A stretch of DNA of 64,000 bases from Janthinobacterium lividum (GTDB taxonomy: Bacteria; Pseudomonadota; Gammaproteobacteria; Burkholderiales; Burkholderiaceae_D): NCBI RefSeq assembly GCF_011601275.1, contig NZ_JAAOLY010000010.1, positions 186,001-250,000 of the forward strand. The letters are read 5' to 3'. This document shows, one piece after another, positions 35,413 through 43,114 of the stretch (position 1 is the first letter of the stretch; each line of letters starts with the position of its first letter). The notes beneath the pieces were generated by a model. The model was not told where the DNA came from and made no database searches. It saw nothing but the letters and a program-made list of their open reading frames with translations. The position numbers and the translations under genes were made by a program.

Positions 35413-35796
35413 ATGTTTGGCAGAAAGAAGAATCTGGAAGAAGACCACGCCCCCCAGGCCGACAAGCAGTATGAAAAGAAATACACGGATGACAGCTTCT
35501 GGGACAAGGTCGTCAAGTTCGCCAAGACGGCAGGACGCGAAGTCATCGAGAAAGCCCTGTGGCTGTACTACGCGGCGCAGCAGCCGAATACGCCGCTGTG
35601 GGCCAAGACGGCCATCTATGGCGCGCTCGGCTATTTCATTTCGCCCATCGATGCGATTCCCGACATCACGCCCGTGGTCGGCTATGCGGATGACCTGGCC
35701 GTGCTGGCGGCGGCCGTCGCCACGGTCGCCACCTACATCACGGCCGAGGTCAAGGAACGGGCCGCCGAGAAATTGCGCGGCTGGTTCGGCGCCTAG
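35413..35796 (+). CDS. DUF1232 (YkvA-like) protein
   Basis: A 127-residue protein from the ATG at 35413, with CAGGAG upstream. The first 45 residues are charged (KKNLEEDHAPQADKQYEKKY). The DUF1232 core (about 70-105) contains LWAKTAIYGALGYFISPIDA and IPDITPVVGYADDLAVL, the family hallmark. A hydrophobic helix follows (about 98-115), so it is probably membrane-associated. Function of the family is unknown. The last 4 bp overlap the convergent small gene. Confidence 0.88.
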   Translation: MFGRKKNLEEDHAPQADKQYEKKYTDDSFWDKVVKFAKTAGREVIEKALWLYYAAQQPNTPLWAKTAIYGALGYFISPIDAIPDITPVVGYADDLAVLAAAVATVATYITAEVKERAAEKLRGWFGA

Positions 35797-35972
35797 CTTG
35801 CTGGAGCGGGCTGGCCCGGCTGGTCCGGTTGGCCCTTTATGGCGTTGCGATACTTGGCCCTGGCCTCGGACTTCTTGACCGCCTCGTTGGCGATGTTCTG
35901 CGCCTTGATGCGGGCTTTTTCACTCTTGCTGCGCTGCTGCGCCACGTCCTTGTTGCCGATGCGGTTCGTCAT
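35793..35972 (-). CDS. Small basic helical protein (59 aa), unknown
   Basis: A 59-residue protein from the ATG at 35972, with GAGGAGA upstream in the normal position. The first 45 residues are strongly charged and probably a single helix (VAQQRSKSEKARIKAQNIAN, AVKKSEARAKYRN) with net positive charge; the tail is Pro/Gln-rich. It resembles small nucleoid- or RNA-associated proteins in composition only. It overlaps the DUF1232 stop by 4 bp, and the serine hydrolase gene lies 91 bp downstream on the same strand. Confidence 0.6.
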   Translation of the reverse strand: MTNRIGNKDVAQQRSKSEKARIKAQNIANEAVKKSEARAKYRNAIKGQPDQPGQPAPAS

Positions 35973-36063
35973 GCCGGTCTCCTCGTTGAGCGTCAAATCT
36001 GACCAGCACAGCATACTTTCTTGCTTGGGCGCCACCGTGCGCCCGCTCACACAAGCGGCATGC

Positions 36064-37245
36064 CTAGCGCGCTTGCGCGCCGCTGCCGCCATGGGCCAGC
36101 AGGCGCAGCACGACGTCCTTCTGGAATGAACGAAACTCCTTGTCGGCGCTGACGTTGGCAAAGGCCAGCACGGCCGTCTTGCTGGCGCGGTCAACGCAGA
36201 CGACGGACGCGGCGCCCGGGTCGCCGCCGCTGTGCGTGGCCAGCGCCTTGCCGTCGACGTCGCGCAGCAGCCACACCAAAGCCTGGCGTACGGACGAGTC
36301 CGCAGGCACGACGGGGGCCGCTTGCGGGGCGAAAAACGATTGCAGGGTGGAATCTTGCAGGTAGCGGTGGCCATCGACCCGGCCGCCATTGCTGAAGATG
36401 GCCAGGAAGCGGGCAAAATCATGCGCCGAGCTGCGCAGCAGGCCGGCCGGCCAGTCCGGATAGCCGACGGGCGGCAGCACTTGCAGGCCCGGTTCCTTGT
36501 GCGCGTAAGGCTGGGCGACAACGGCGCGCCGCGGCAAGCCGGCCAGTTTCCACGCCGTGTTGTCCATGCCCAGCGGTTCGAACAGCTGCTCCTGCGTAAA
36601 GCCGTCGAGGCCATCCGGGTTCAAACGGCCCACCAGATAGCCGAGCAGGGCGATGCCGACATTGCTGTAGCGCCATTCCGTGCCGGGCCGCGCCGCAAAC
36701 GACACGTCCGCGTCGTACCATGCACCGCCGCGCGACAGATAGCCCTTGACGAAGTCGCGCAGCGGCAATCGCGGGTCGCCTTGCACGGCAAACGTCGTCG
36801 TCTTTTCGTACACGGCGTCGGAAATGCCCGAGGTGTGGCTGAGCAAGTGGCGAAAGGTGATGGGCACGTCGGGAAACTTCGGATGCATGAACGGGAAGTC
36901 CAGGTAGGCCGCCACCTTGTCGTCGAGCTGGAAGGCGCCTTGTTCCAGCAGCATCATGACGGCCGTAGCCGTGACGAGCTTGCTGACGGAGGCGACATGG
37001 AACACCGTGTTGGCATCGGCCTTCTTGCCGGCCTGGATGTCGGCCCAGCCATAGCCGCGCGCAAAAATCGTTTCCTCGCCGCGCACCACGGCCACGCTCA
37101 TGCCCGGTGTTTCCGTGCGGGCCAGGCCATCGCGCATGAAGCCGTCAAATGCCGTTTCCCACGCCAGCCGGGCCGGATCGGTGGCGCAGCCCGTTTGCAG
37201 CAGGGCCATCGAGACGCCCAGTCCCAGCACGCTTCTTCGTTTCAT
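36064..37245 (-). CDS. Beta-lactamase-fold serine hydrolase lipoprotein (class C/EstB family)
   Basis: A 393-residue protein with a lipoprotein signal (SMALLQTGCATD, lipobox LQTGC). The serine-hydrolase motifs are present: SxxK as Ser86-Val-Ser-Lys89 in HVASVSKLVTATAV, YxN as WRYSNVGIALLGYLVGRL, and an H-x-G-like THSGGD replacing KTG. Other family wording: FARGYGWADIQAGKKADANT, FRHLLSHTSGISDAVY, GMDNTAWKL. Members include esterases, D-aminopeptidases and penicillin-binding-like enzymes; true beta-lactamase activity cannot be assumed. It is probably tethered in the envelope. Confidence 0.9.
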   Translation of the reverse strand: MKRRSVLGLGVSMALLQTGCATDPARLAWETAFDGFMRDGLARTETPGMSVAVVRGEETIFARGYGWADIQAGKKADANTVFHVASVSKLVTATAVMMLLEQGAFQLDDKVAAYLDFPFMHPKFPDVPITFRHLLSHTSGISDAVYEKTTTFAVQGDPRLPLRDFVKGYLSRGGAWYDADVSFAARPGTEWRYSNVGIALLGYLVGRLNPDGLDGFTQEQLFEPLGMDNTAWKLAGLPRRAVVAQPYAHKEPGLQVLPPVGYPDWPAGLLRSSAHDFARFLAIFSNGGRVDGHRYLQDSTLQSFFAPQAAPVVPADSSVRQALVWLLRDVDGKALATHSGGDPGAASVVCVDRASKTAVLAFANVSADKEFRSFQKDVVLRLLAHGGSGAQAR

Positions 37246-37353
37246 TGATTCTCTCTTTTGCCATTTTTAATTATCTTAACAATATTTCTGCCCGGCATAG
37301 GGGCGATTGACAAAACATTGCTTTGAAGCAGAGACAAATGGGTGCCACCGGTG

Positions 37354-38649
37354 CTATTTGCGCCAGTAGCGTTCCAGCAGCGGTTTGACCGTCAGGCCGT
37401 GCGCGACGATGGAGAGGATGACGACAACGAGCGTGATGTCGGCCAGTTCGCGCGCCAGGCCGCGCGGCAAGCCATGCGCGGTGGCATAGCTGAGGTAATA
37501 CAGCGAGCCGATGCCGCGCACGCCGAACCAGGCGGCCAGCCCGCGCAGGCGCACGCTGGTGCCCGAGGCCAGCAAACCGAGCATCACGCTGACAGGGCGC
37601 GCCACCAGCAGCAGGAAAAGGGCGACGCTCCACGCCTGCCAGCTCCAGGCGGCGGCCGTGACCGCGCCGCCCAGCAGCAGCACCAAGGTCAGTTCGGACA
37701 GGCGTTCCAGGTGTTCCTTGAAGACGAGGGCTTCGCCGCTGACGGTCAGCGTCACGTCGCTGTCGTGCGGCTTGGCGGCGGACACGGCATGGGTTTCCTC
37801 TGCCTGCAGCAAGCCTTGCCGGTCTTTCGGCGCGTCGGCCAGCCGCAGTTCCGTCTGGCGCAAGGCCACGCCTGCAAAGAACACGGCCAAAAAGCCCCAC
37901 GCGTGCAGCCACGTGGCCACGCCATACACGAGGGCGATCAAGCCCAGGGCCGCCAGATCGTCCAGCATCGCGTGTTTCGGCTCCTTCGCGCGCACCTGCC
38001 AGCCCAGCCAGGCCAGCAGCGCGCCGCCGGCCGCGCCCAGGCCGATGGCGCCCGCGCTGGCCCAGACCAGGTCGCGCCACAGCCAGGTGGCGCAATGCGG
38101 TCCCAGCTCGTGCAGGCCCAGCAAGCCCAGGCCCAGCATCACGAAGGGAAAGCCGCTGCCATCGTTCATGCCCGCCTCGCTGGTCAGGGTGAAGCGCAAT
38201 TGCTCGCTGTCGCCCGCATGGCGCAGCTGCACGTCGGTGGCCAGCACGGGGTCGGTGGGGGCGAGGATGGCGCCCAGCAGTATGCCCGCGCCCAGGGGCA
38301 GGCCCAGCACCAGGCACGCAAAGGCCGCCACCAGGGCCACGGAAATGGCCATCGACAGCCACGCCAGGCGCAGCGGCGGCAGCCAGCGGGCCAGGCTGAA
38401 GGGCACGGGCATCTTGACGCCGGCGGAAAACAGGGAGATGAGGACGGCGATTTCCGTCAGGGTTTCCAGTAGGGGCGCTTGCTGCACCAGATCGAACGAG
38501 AACAGGCCGAGGAACATGGGGCCCAGCAGCAGACCCACGCCCAGGTAAGCCATGGCCGAGGTCAATGGCAGGCGCGCGATGCCGTCGGCGCCCAAGCCGC
38601 GCGCCAGCATCAGGCAACCGATCAGGATGAACCAGGCGGTGGTGCTCAT
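37354..38649 (-). CDS. Cation/proton antiporter (CPA1 NhaP-like)
   Basis: About 431 residues from the ATG at 38649 (an ATG three codons earlier is equally possible). Around 12 membrane helices are visible. The NhaP-type motifs are ILLGAILAPTDPVLATDVQ and TSEAGMNDGSGFPFVMLG, which hold the ion-binding Asp and Asn-Asp residues of CPA1 exchangers. A charged cytoplasmic loop (about 275-320, ETHAVSAAKPHDSDVT) interrupts the membrane part, and the end is FGVRGIGSLYYLSYATAHG, also conserved. It exchanges Na+ or K+ for protons. It is followed by, and 50 bp from, the mscS-type gene on the same strand, suggesting a shared role in ion and osmotic balance. Confidence 0.9.
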   Translation of the reverse strand: MSTTAWFILIGCLMLARGLGADGIARLPLTSAMAYLGVGLLLGPMFLGLFSFDLVQQAPLLETLTEIAVLISLFSAGVKMPVPFSLARWLPPLRLAWLSMAISVALVAAFACLVLGLPLGAGILLGAILAPTDPVLATDVQLRHAGDSEQLRFTLTSEAGMNDGSGFPFVMLGLGLLGLHELGPHCATWLWRDLVWASAGAIGLGAAGGALLAWLGWQVRAKEPKHAMLDDLAALGLIALVYGVATWLHAWGFLAVFFAGVALRQTELRLADAPKDRQGLLQAEETHAVSAAKPHDSDVTLTVSGEALVFKEHLERLSELTLVLLLGGAVTAAAWSWQAWSVALFLLLVARPVSVMLGLLASGTSVRLRGLAAWFGVRGIGSLYYLSYATAHGLPRGLARELADITLVVVILSIVAHGLTVKPLLERYWRK

Positions 38650-38699
38650 GCGAACCATTGTAGCGGCGCGCGGGCAAGGGCAGCGCGCCGCACGGTTTT

Positions 38700-39827
38700 T
38701 TACGCTTTGTTCCCAGCCTTGTACAGCGACACGCTGTCGTTCTGCGCCTGCATGCCATGCAGCTCGATGGGGTCGTGCGTGGAGCGCAAGCGGGGCAGGC
38801 CGTGCGGATAATGGGTGGTGATGAAGGCCAGCATCTGCTCGCGCACGATGCAGCGCAATTCGAACGCCGTGCCTGAGTCTACAGCGCTGATGAGGAAACG
38901 CACGCGCACGGCCCGCTCGTTCGAATCCGTCGCCTGCACGGTGCAGACGCGGCCATCCCATTGCTTGGCGGACCCGCAAATGCGCGTCAGTTCCGCGCGC
39001 AGCGGCTCGATCGGGATGCTGAAATCGAGCCACAGGAACACCGTGCCCAGGATATCCGAGGAGGTATGCGTCCAGTTCTCGAACGGATTTTCAATGAACC
39101 ACTGCAGCGGCACGATCAGGCGGCGCTCGTCCCACACGCGCACGACCACGTAGGTGCCCTTGATTTCCTCGACCGTGCCCCATTCTCCGTTGACGATAAG
39201 CACGTCGTCGATACGGATCGGTTGGGAGAATGCGATTTGCAGGCCTGCGATGAAGTTGCCGAGCACGGGGCGGGCGGCGATACCGGCCACCAGGCCCGCC
39301 ACGCCGGCCGAGGCCAGCAGGCTGGCGCCGATCTGCCGCGCGCCGGGCAAGGTCAGCAGCACGAAGGACAGGCCCAGGAGGACCACGATGGCGTGCGCGC
39401 TGCGCGTGAGCACGCGGGCCTGGGTGATCCGGCGCCGCGCGCGCAGGTTGTCGGCCGCATCGACGGGATTGATCTGGGAAATCGTGATGCTGAGCGACTC
39501 GATGCATTGCATGGCCAGCCAGGTCAGCGCGATGATCAGCGCCACGCTGGCCAGGTGCGACATGGCGACCAGGCCCGGCGTATCGTCGGGCGCGCTGGCC
39601 AGCACCATGCGCAAGCCGAAGACGATCAGGCACAGCTGGCTGGCGCGGAATGCCACGCGCGCGACGTTGCTGGCAAGCGGGTGACCATTGGCCAGCCTTC
39701 TCAGGAGGCTGATGCCGGCCCGGTGCATGCCGATGGCGACCAAGGTGACGAGCAGGGCGGAAACGAGCACGGTCAGCGCCGAGCGCAGCGGGCCTCCCAT
39801 CAGCGAGTGGAACGTGCTGAGATCCAT
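38700..39827 (-). CDS. MscS-family mechanosensitive ion channel
   Basis: A 375-residue channel. Four to five membrane helices occupy residues 15-190. The pore helix is recognisable by its Gly/Ala pattern (SAGVAGLVAGIAARPVLGNF) and is followed by IAGLQIAFSQPIRIDD and VNGEWGTVEEIKGTYVVVRV, the classic MscS beta domain. The C-terminal alpha/beta part reads RFLISAVDSGTAFELRCIVR. It releases solutes at hypo-osmotic shock. It is divergent from the trehalose operon, a compatible-solute system, which makes functional pairing plausible. Confidence 0.93.
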   Translation of the reverse strand: MDLSTFHSLMGGPLRSALTVLVSALLVTLVAIGMHRAGISLLRRLANGHPLASNVARVAFRASQLCLIVFGLRMVLASAPDDTPGLVAMSHLASVALIIALTWLAMQCIESLSITISQINPVDAADNLRARRRITQARVLTRSAHAIVVLLGLSFVLLTLPGARQIGASLLASAGVAGLVAGIAARPVLGNFIAGLQIAFSQPIRIDDVLIVNGEWGTVEEIKGTYVVVRVWDERRLIVPLQWFIENPFENWTHTSSDILGTVFLWLDFSIPIEPLRAELTRICGSAKQWDGRVCTVQATDSNERAVRVRFLISAVDSGTAFELRCIVREQMLAFITTHYPHGLPRLRSTHDPIELHGMQAQNDSVSLYKAGNKA

Positions 39828-39927
39828 AGGCGAAAACTCCTTGAAATTGGTGGGGGGATGTCGGAAGCGGGTATTTTACGGGCAGATGGCGTAACGGGGG
39901 CGTGCGTTGCCGTACGGATAAGACTTG

Positions 39928-39980
39928 CGTCAACGTGGATACTGGATGAAATTGCTGCGCTGCGCCATGTCACGTTGACG
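39928..39980. promoter_or_regulatory. Perfect inverted repeat between mscS-type gene and otsA
   Basis: CGTCAACGTG (39928-39937) and CACGTTGACG (39971-39980) are exact complements separated by 33 bp, a centre distance of 43 bp or about four helical turns. They lie in the 237-bp divergent gap and could be paired operator half-sites for osmotic control of either side. Confidence 0.5.
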
Positions 39981-40064
39981 TTTCAATACGGAAAGCAAAC
40001 GGGCGTCGCCGCGGTGGAAACATAGTCATACTTGCCATGCTTTTTGTTTTTGCAAAGGAAAACG

Positions 40065-42350
40065 ATGATAGTACGATCACTCAGAATGTCCTTGCGCTTC
40101 ATCCTGCCACTGGCCCTGGTGCTGGGACTGTTTGCTTATATCGTAGTACCCCTGCTCGACAATATCACCCTGCGCTGGTATGTGCGCGATCTCGACAGTC
40201 GGGCAGAATTACTCGCCGGAACCCTACGGCCCTCGCTGACCGAATACCTGCCCGCGCAAGACGCCACCCGCATCAGCGAGCTGTTCCAGGGCGCCACGCG
40301 CGACGAGCGTCTGATCGCCATCGGCTTTTGCGACAACGCGGGCCATTTGCTGTACCAATCCGCGCAATACCCCGCTTCCATCGGTTGCTGGAGCACGCCG
40401 CCCACGGGCGGCCTGTACAAATCCCTGGCGCAATTGCCCCAAGGCCAAGTCCACCTCAGCGAAACGCCCGTGATGCAGGATGCATCCCAGCTGGGCCGTT
40501 TGGTGCTGGTGCAGGACATGAGCTTTGTCGAGCGCCGCAATACGGATACCAAGCGTTTTATCTTTGCTTTCCTGGCCGTGCTGGCCGTGCTGATTTCCCT
40601 GATGACAGTGTTCGTGGCGCACCTGAGCTGGCGCGGCTGGCTGGCGGCCGTGAAGGACATCCTGCGCGGCGAATTGCTATCGAAGAACAATCCCGCCGTT
40701 GCCGCCGCCGCACCGGCCGCCGCGCCCGCGCCGCCGCCGGAAATGCAGCCGCTGATCGGCGACTTGCGCGAATTGCTGCAGGAATACCACCTGGAACGCC
40801 AGGGCGATAACGGCTGGTCGTCCGACTGGACGCCGGACAAGCTGCGCGCCTTGCTCGAAGCGGACTTGTCCGGCGACCAGGTGCTCGTGGTGTCGAACCG
40901 CGAGCCGTACATCCACACCAAAACGGAGACCGGTGTTGCAGTGCAGCGTCCCGCCAGCGGCCTGGTGACGGCCGTGGAAGCCGTGATGCGCGCATGTTCC
41001 GGCACGTGGATCGCGCATGGCGCCGGTTCCGCCGACCGCGAGACGGTCGACAAGCTCGACCACGTGCCCGTGCCGCCCGACAATCCCAGCTATACCTTGC
41101 GCCGCGTGTGGCTGACGCAAGAGGAGGAGCAGGGCTATTATTATGGCTTTGCCAATGAAGGCATGTGGCCGCTGTGCCATATCGCCCATGTGCGCCCCGT
41201 GTTCCGCTCGTCCGACTGGGAGCAGTACGTGAAGGTCAACCGCCGCTTTGCCGACGCCGTGATCGCGGAAGCGAAGACGGACAACCCCGTCGTGCTGGTG
41301 CAGGATTACCATTTCGCCTTGCTGCCGCGCATGGTGCGCGAAGCCTTGCCGAAGGCGACGATTATTACTTTCTGGCATATCCCCTGGCCAAACTCGGAAT
41401 CGTTCGGCATTTGCCCATGGCGCGAGGAAATCCTCGACGGCTTGCTGGGCAGCACAATCCTCGGCTTCCATACGCCATTCCACCGCAAGAATTTCCTCGA
41501 AACGGTGGACCGCTACCTGGAAACCCGCATCGAACCGGAAGCGTCGACCATTTCCTATGGCGGCGAGATGACGCAGGTCGAGGACTACCCGATTTCCATC
41601 GCCTGGCCGGAAGACAACCCGGACCAGCCCGACGTGGCAACATGCCGAGCGCAAATTCGCAGCGAACTGGGCGTGGCGGCCGACCACTTGCTGGGCATCG
41701 GCGTGGACCGCCTCGACTACACGAAAGGCATCGTCGAGCGCTTCCAGGCCGTCGAGCGCATGCTGGAACAGCAGCCCGGCATGGTGGGCCATTTTACTTT
41801 CGTGCAAATCGCCGCCCCCAGCCGTGCCTCGCTCGATGAATATCAAAGTTTTGACGCCAGGGTGCGCAAGATGGTCGAGCGCATCAACCGCCGCTTCGGC
41901 AGCGGAGACTATGTGCCCATCCTGCTGAAAGCCGAACACCATGGACAGGACGATTTGCAGCGCTATTTCCGCGCTTCCGAAGTGTGCATGGTGACGAGCT
42001 TGCATGACGGCATGAACCTGGTGGCCAAGGAATTCATCGCCGCGCGCGACGACGAGCTGGGCGTGCTGGTGCTGTCGCAATTCACGGGCGCGGCGCGCGA
42101 GCTGCACGAAGCGCTGATCATCAACCCGTACCACATCGAGCAGGGCGCCGAAGCCCTGTACCGCTCCCTCGTGATGCCGCCCGTGGAACAGCGTGAGCGC
42201 ATGAAGAGCATGCGGGCCAGGGTCAAACATTTCAATGTCTACCGCTGGGCCGGACGCATGCTGCTCGACGCGGCCCGTTTGCGCCAGCGTGACAAGGTCA
42301 TGACCAAGATCGACGCCCACAGCCGCATCAAGCGGCGCAAGGGGATCTGA
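40065..42350 (+). CDS. otsA: Trehalose-6-phosphate synthase fused to a membrane sensor-like domain
   Basis: A 761-residue protein from the ATG at 40065 (AAAGGAAA upstream). TM1 (about 9-27) and TM2 (about 168-190) enclose a periplasmic domain of about 135 residues resembling those of sensor kinases. A short membrane-proximal stretch and an Ala/Pro linker (PAVAAAAPAAAPAPPPE) lead to a GT20 domain (about 260-750) with VLVVSNREPY, RPASGLVTAVEAVMRACSGT, VQDYHFALLPRMVREALP, FWHIPWPNSESF, GIGVDRLDYTKGI, TSLHDGMNLVAKEF. It joins UDP- or NDP-glucose to glucose-6-phosphate. E. coli OtsA is soluble and about 470 residues, so the sensor part is an addition. otsB starts at its stop codon. Confidence 0.92.
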   Translation: MIVRSLRMSLRFILPLALVLGLFAYIVVPLLDNITLRWYVRDLDSRAELLAGTLRPSLTEYLPAQDATRISELFQGATRDERLIAIGFCDNAGHLLYQSAQYPASIGCWSTPPTGGLYKSLAQLPQGQVHLSETPVMQDASQLGRLVLVQDMSFVERRNTDTKRFIFAFLAVLAVLISLMTVFVAHLSWRGWLAAVKDILRGELLSKNNPAVAAAAPAAAPAPPPEMQPLIGDLRELLQEYHLERQGDNGWSSDWTPDKLRALLEADLSGDQVLVVSNREPYIHTKTETGVAVQRPASGLVTAVEAVMRACSGTWIAHGAGSADRETVDKLDHVPVPPDNPSYTLRRVWLTQEEEQGYYYGFANEGMWPLCHIAHVRPVFRSSDWEQYVKVNRRFADAVIAEAKTDNPVVLVQDYHFALLPRMVREALPKATIITFWHIPWPNSESFGICPWREEILDGLLGSTILGFHTPFHRKNFLETVDRYLETRIEPEASTISYGGEMTQVEDYPISIAWPEDNPDQPDVATCRAQIRSELGVAADHLLGIGVDRLDYTKGIVERFQAVERMLEQQPGMVGHFTFVQIAAPSRASLDEYQSFDARVRKMVERINRRFGSGDYVPILLKAEHHGQDDLQRYFRASEVCMVTSLHDGMNLVAKEFIAARDDELGVLVLSQFTGAARELHEALIINPYHIEQGAEALYRSLVMPPVEQRERMKSMRARVKHFNVYRWAGRMLLDAARLRQRDKVMTKIDAHSRIKRRKGI

Positions 42351-43111
42351 TGGCCGATCTTCCTGACGATAGCGCAGCCTTGCTGCAACTGCTGAGTGCG
42401 CCTGGCAGCGCCGTCTTCTTCGACTTCGACGGCACCCTGGTCGACTTGGCCCCCACGCCCGACGGCGTGCGCCTGGAAGCGGGCGTGGTCGACGCGCTGA
42501 TGGTGCTGGCGCGCTGGCATGGCGGCGCACTGGCCCTCGTTTCCGGCCGCCCCGTGGCGCAGATCGACGCCATGCTGGCGCCCCTGATTCTGCCTGTGGC
42601 CGGCGTGCACGGCGTGGAGCGGCGAGGCGCTGATGGCGCACGGCATGTGGCGGCCACGCCTGACGTGTCCGCCGTGCTGGCGCATGCCCGGGCACTGGCG
42701 GCGATGTACCCCGGCTTGCTGGTGGAACACAAGCGCGGCGCCGTGGCCCTCCATTACCGTCTGGCGCCGGAACTGGAGCAGCTGTGCCTGCAGGAAATGA
42801 CGACCGCCGTGCAAGCGTGCCCCGGTCTTTTGCTGTTGCATGGCAAAATGGTTCTGGAAGCCAAGCCGGCCGCCACGGACAAGGGCGGCGCCATTGCCGC
42901 CTTCATGGCCGAGGTGCCATTCAAGGGACGCCGGCCCGTGTTCGCGGGCGACGATACCACCGACGAGGCAGGCTTTGCCTATGTTCAACAAATTGGGGGG
43001 CAGGGCGTGAAAGTGGGCAGCGGCCCCAGCGCCGCCAGCCTGCGCCTGGCCAGCCCGGACGCCTTGCGTACCGTATTGCTGGCCGCGTCCGTATCCCCGT
43101 TCAAGGAGTAG
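42350..43111 (+). CDS. otsB: Trehalose-6-phosphate phosphatase
   Basis: A 253-residue HAD-family phosphatase. The nucleophile motif is FFDFDGTLVDLAPTPDGVRL (about residue 22), motif II is ALVSGRPVAQID, and motif III/IV is the lysine in EAKPAATDKGGAIAAFM with PVFAGDDTTDEAGFAYV. Length and motifs fit OtsB. It dephosphorylates trehalose-6-phosphate to trehalose. Its ATG overlaps the otsA stop (TGATG), so the two are translated together. Confidence 0.95.
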   Translation: MADLPDDSAALLQLLSAPGSAVFFDFDGTLVDLAPTPDGVRLEAGVVDALMVLARWHGGALALVSGRPVAQIDAMLAPLILPVAGVHGVERRGADGARHVAATPDVSAVLAHARALAAMYPGLLVEHKRGAVALHYRLAPELEQLCLQEMTTAVQACPGLLLLHGKMVLEAKPAATDKGGAIAAFMAEVPFKGRRPVFAGDDTTDEAGFAYVQQIGGQGVKVGSGPSAASLRLASPDALRTVLLAASVSPFKE

Positions 43112-43114
43112 CCG

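Noticed and set aside
36064-37245. Reading the serine hydrolase as a resistance beta-lactamase
   Set aside because: The KTG motif is replaced by an HSG-like triad and the protein is a lipoprotein of the esterase-like group; resistance cannot be claimed.
40677-42695. 672-codon minus-strand frame opposite otsA
   Set aside because: Arginine/histidine-rich shadow of a conserved GT20 gene.
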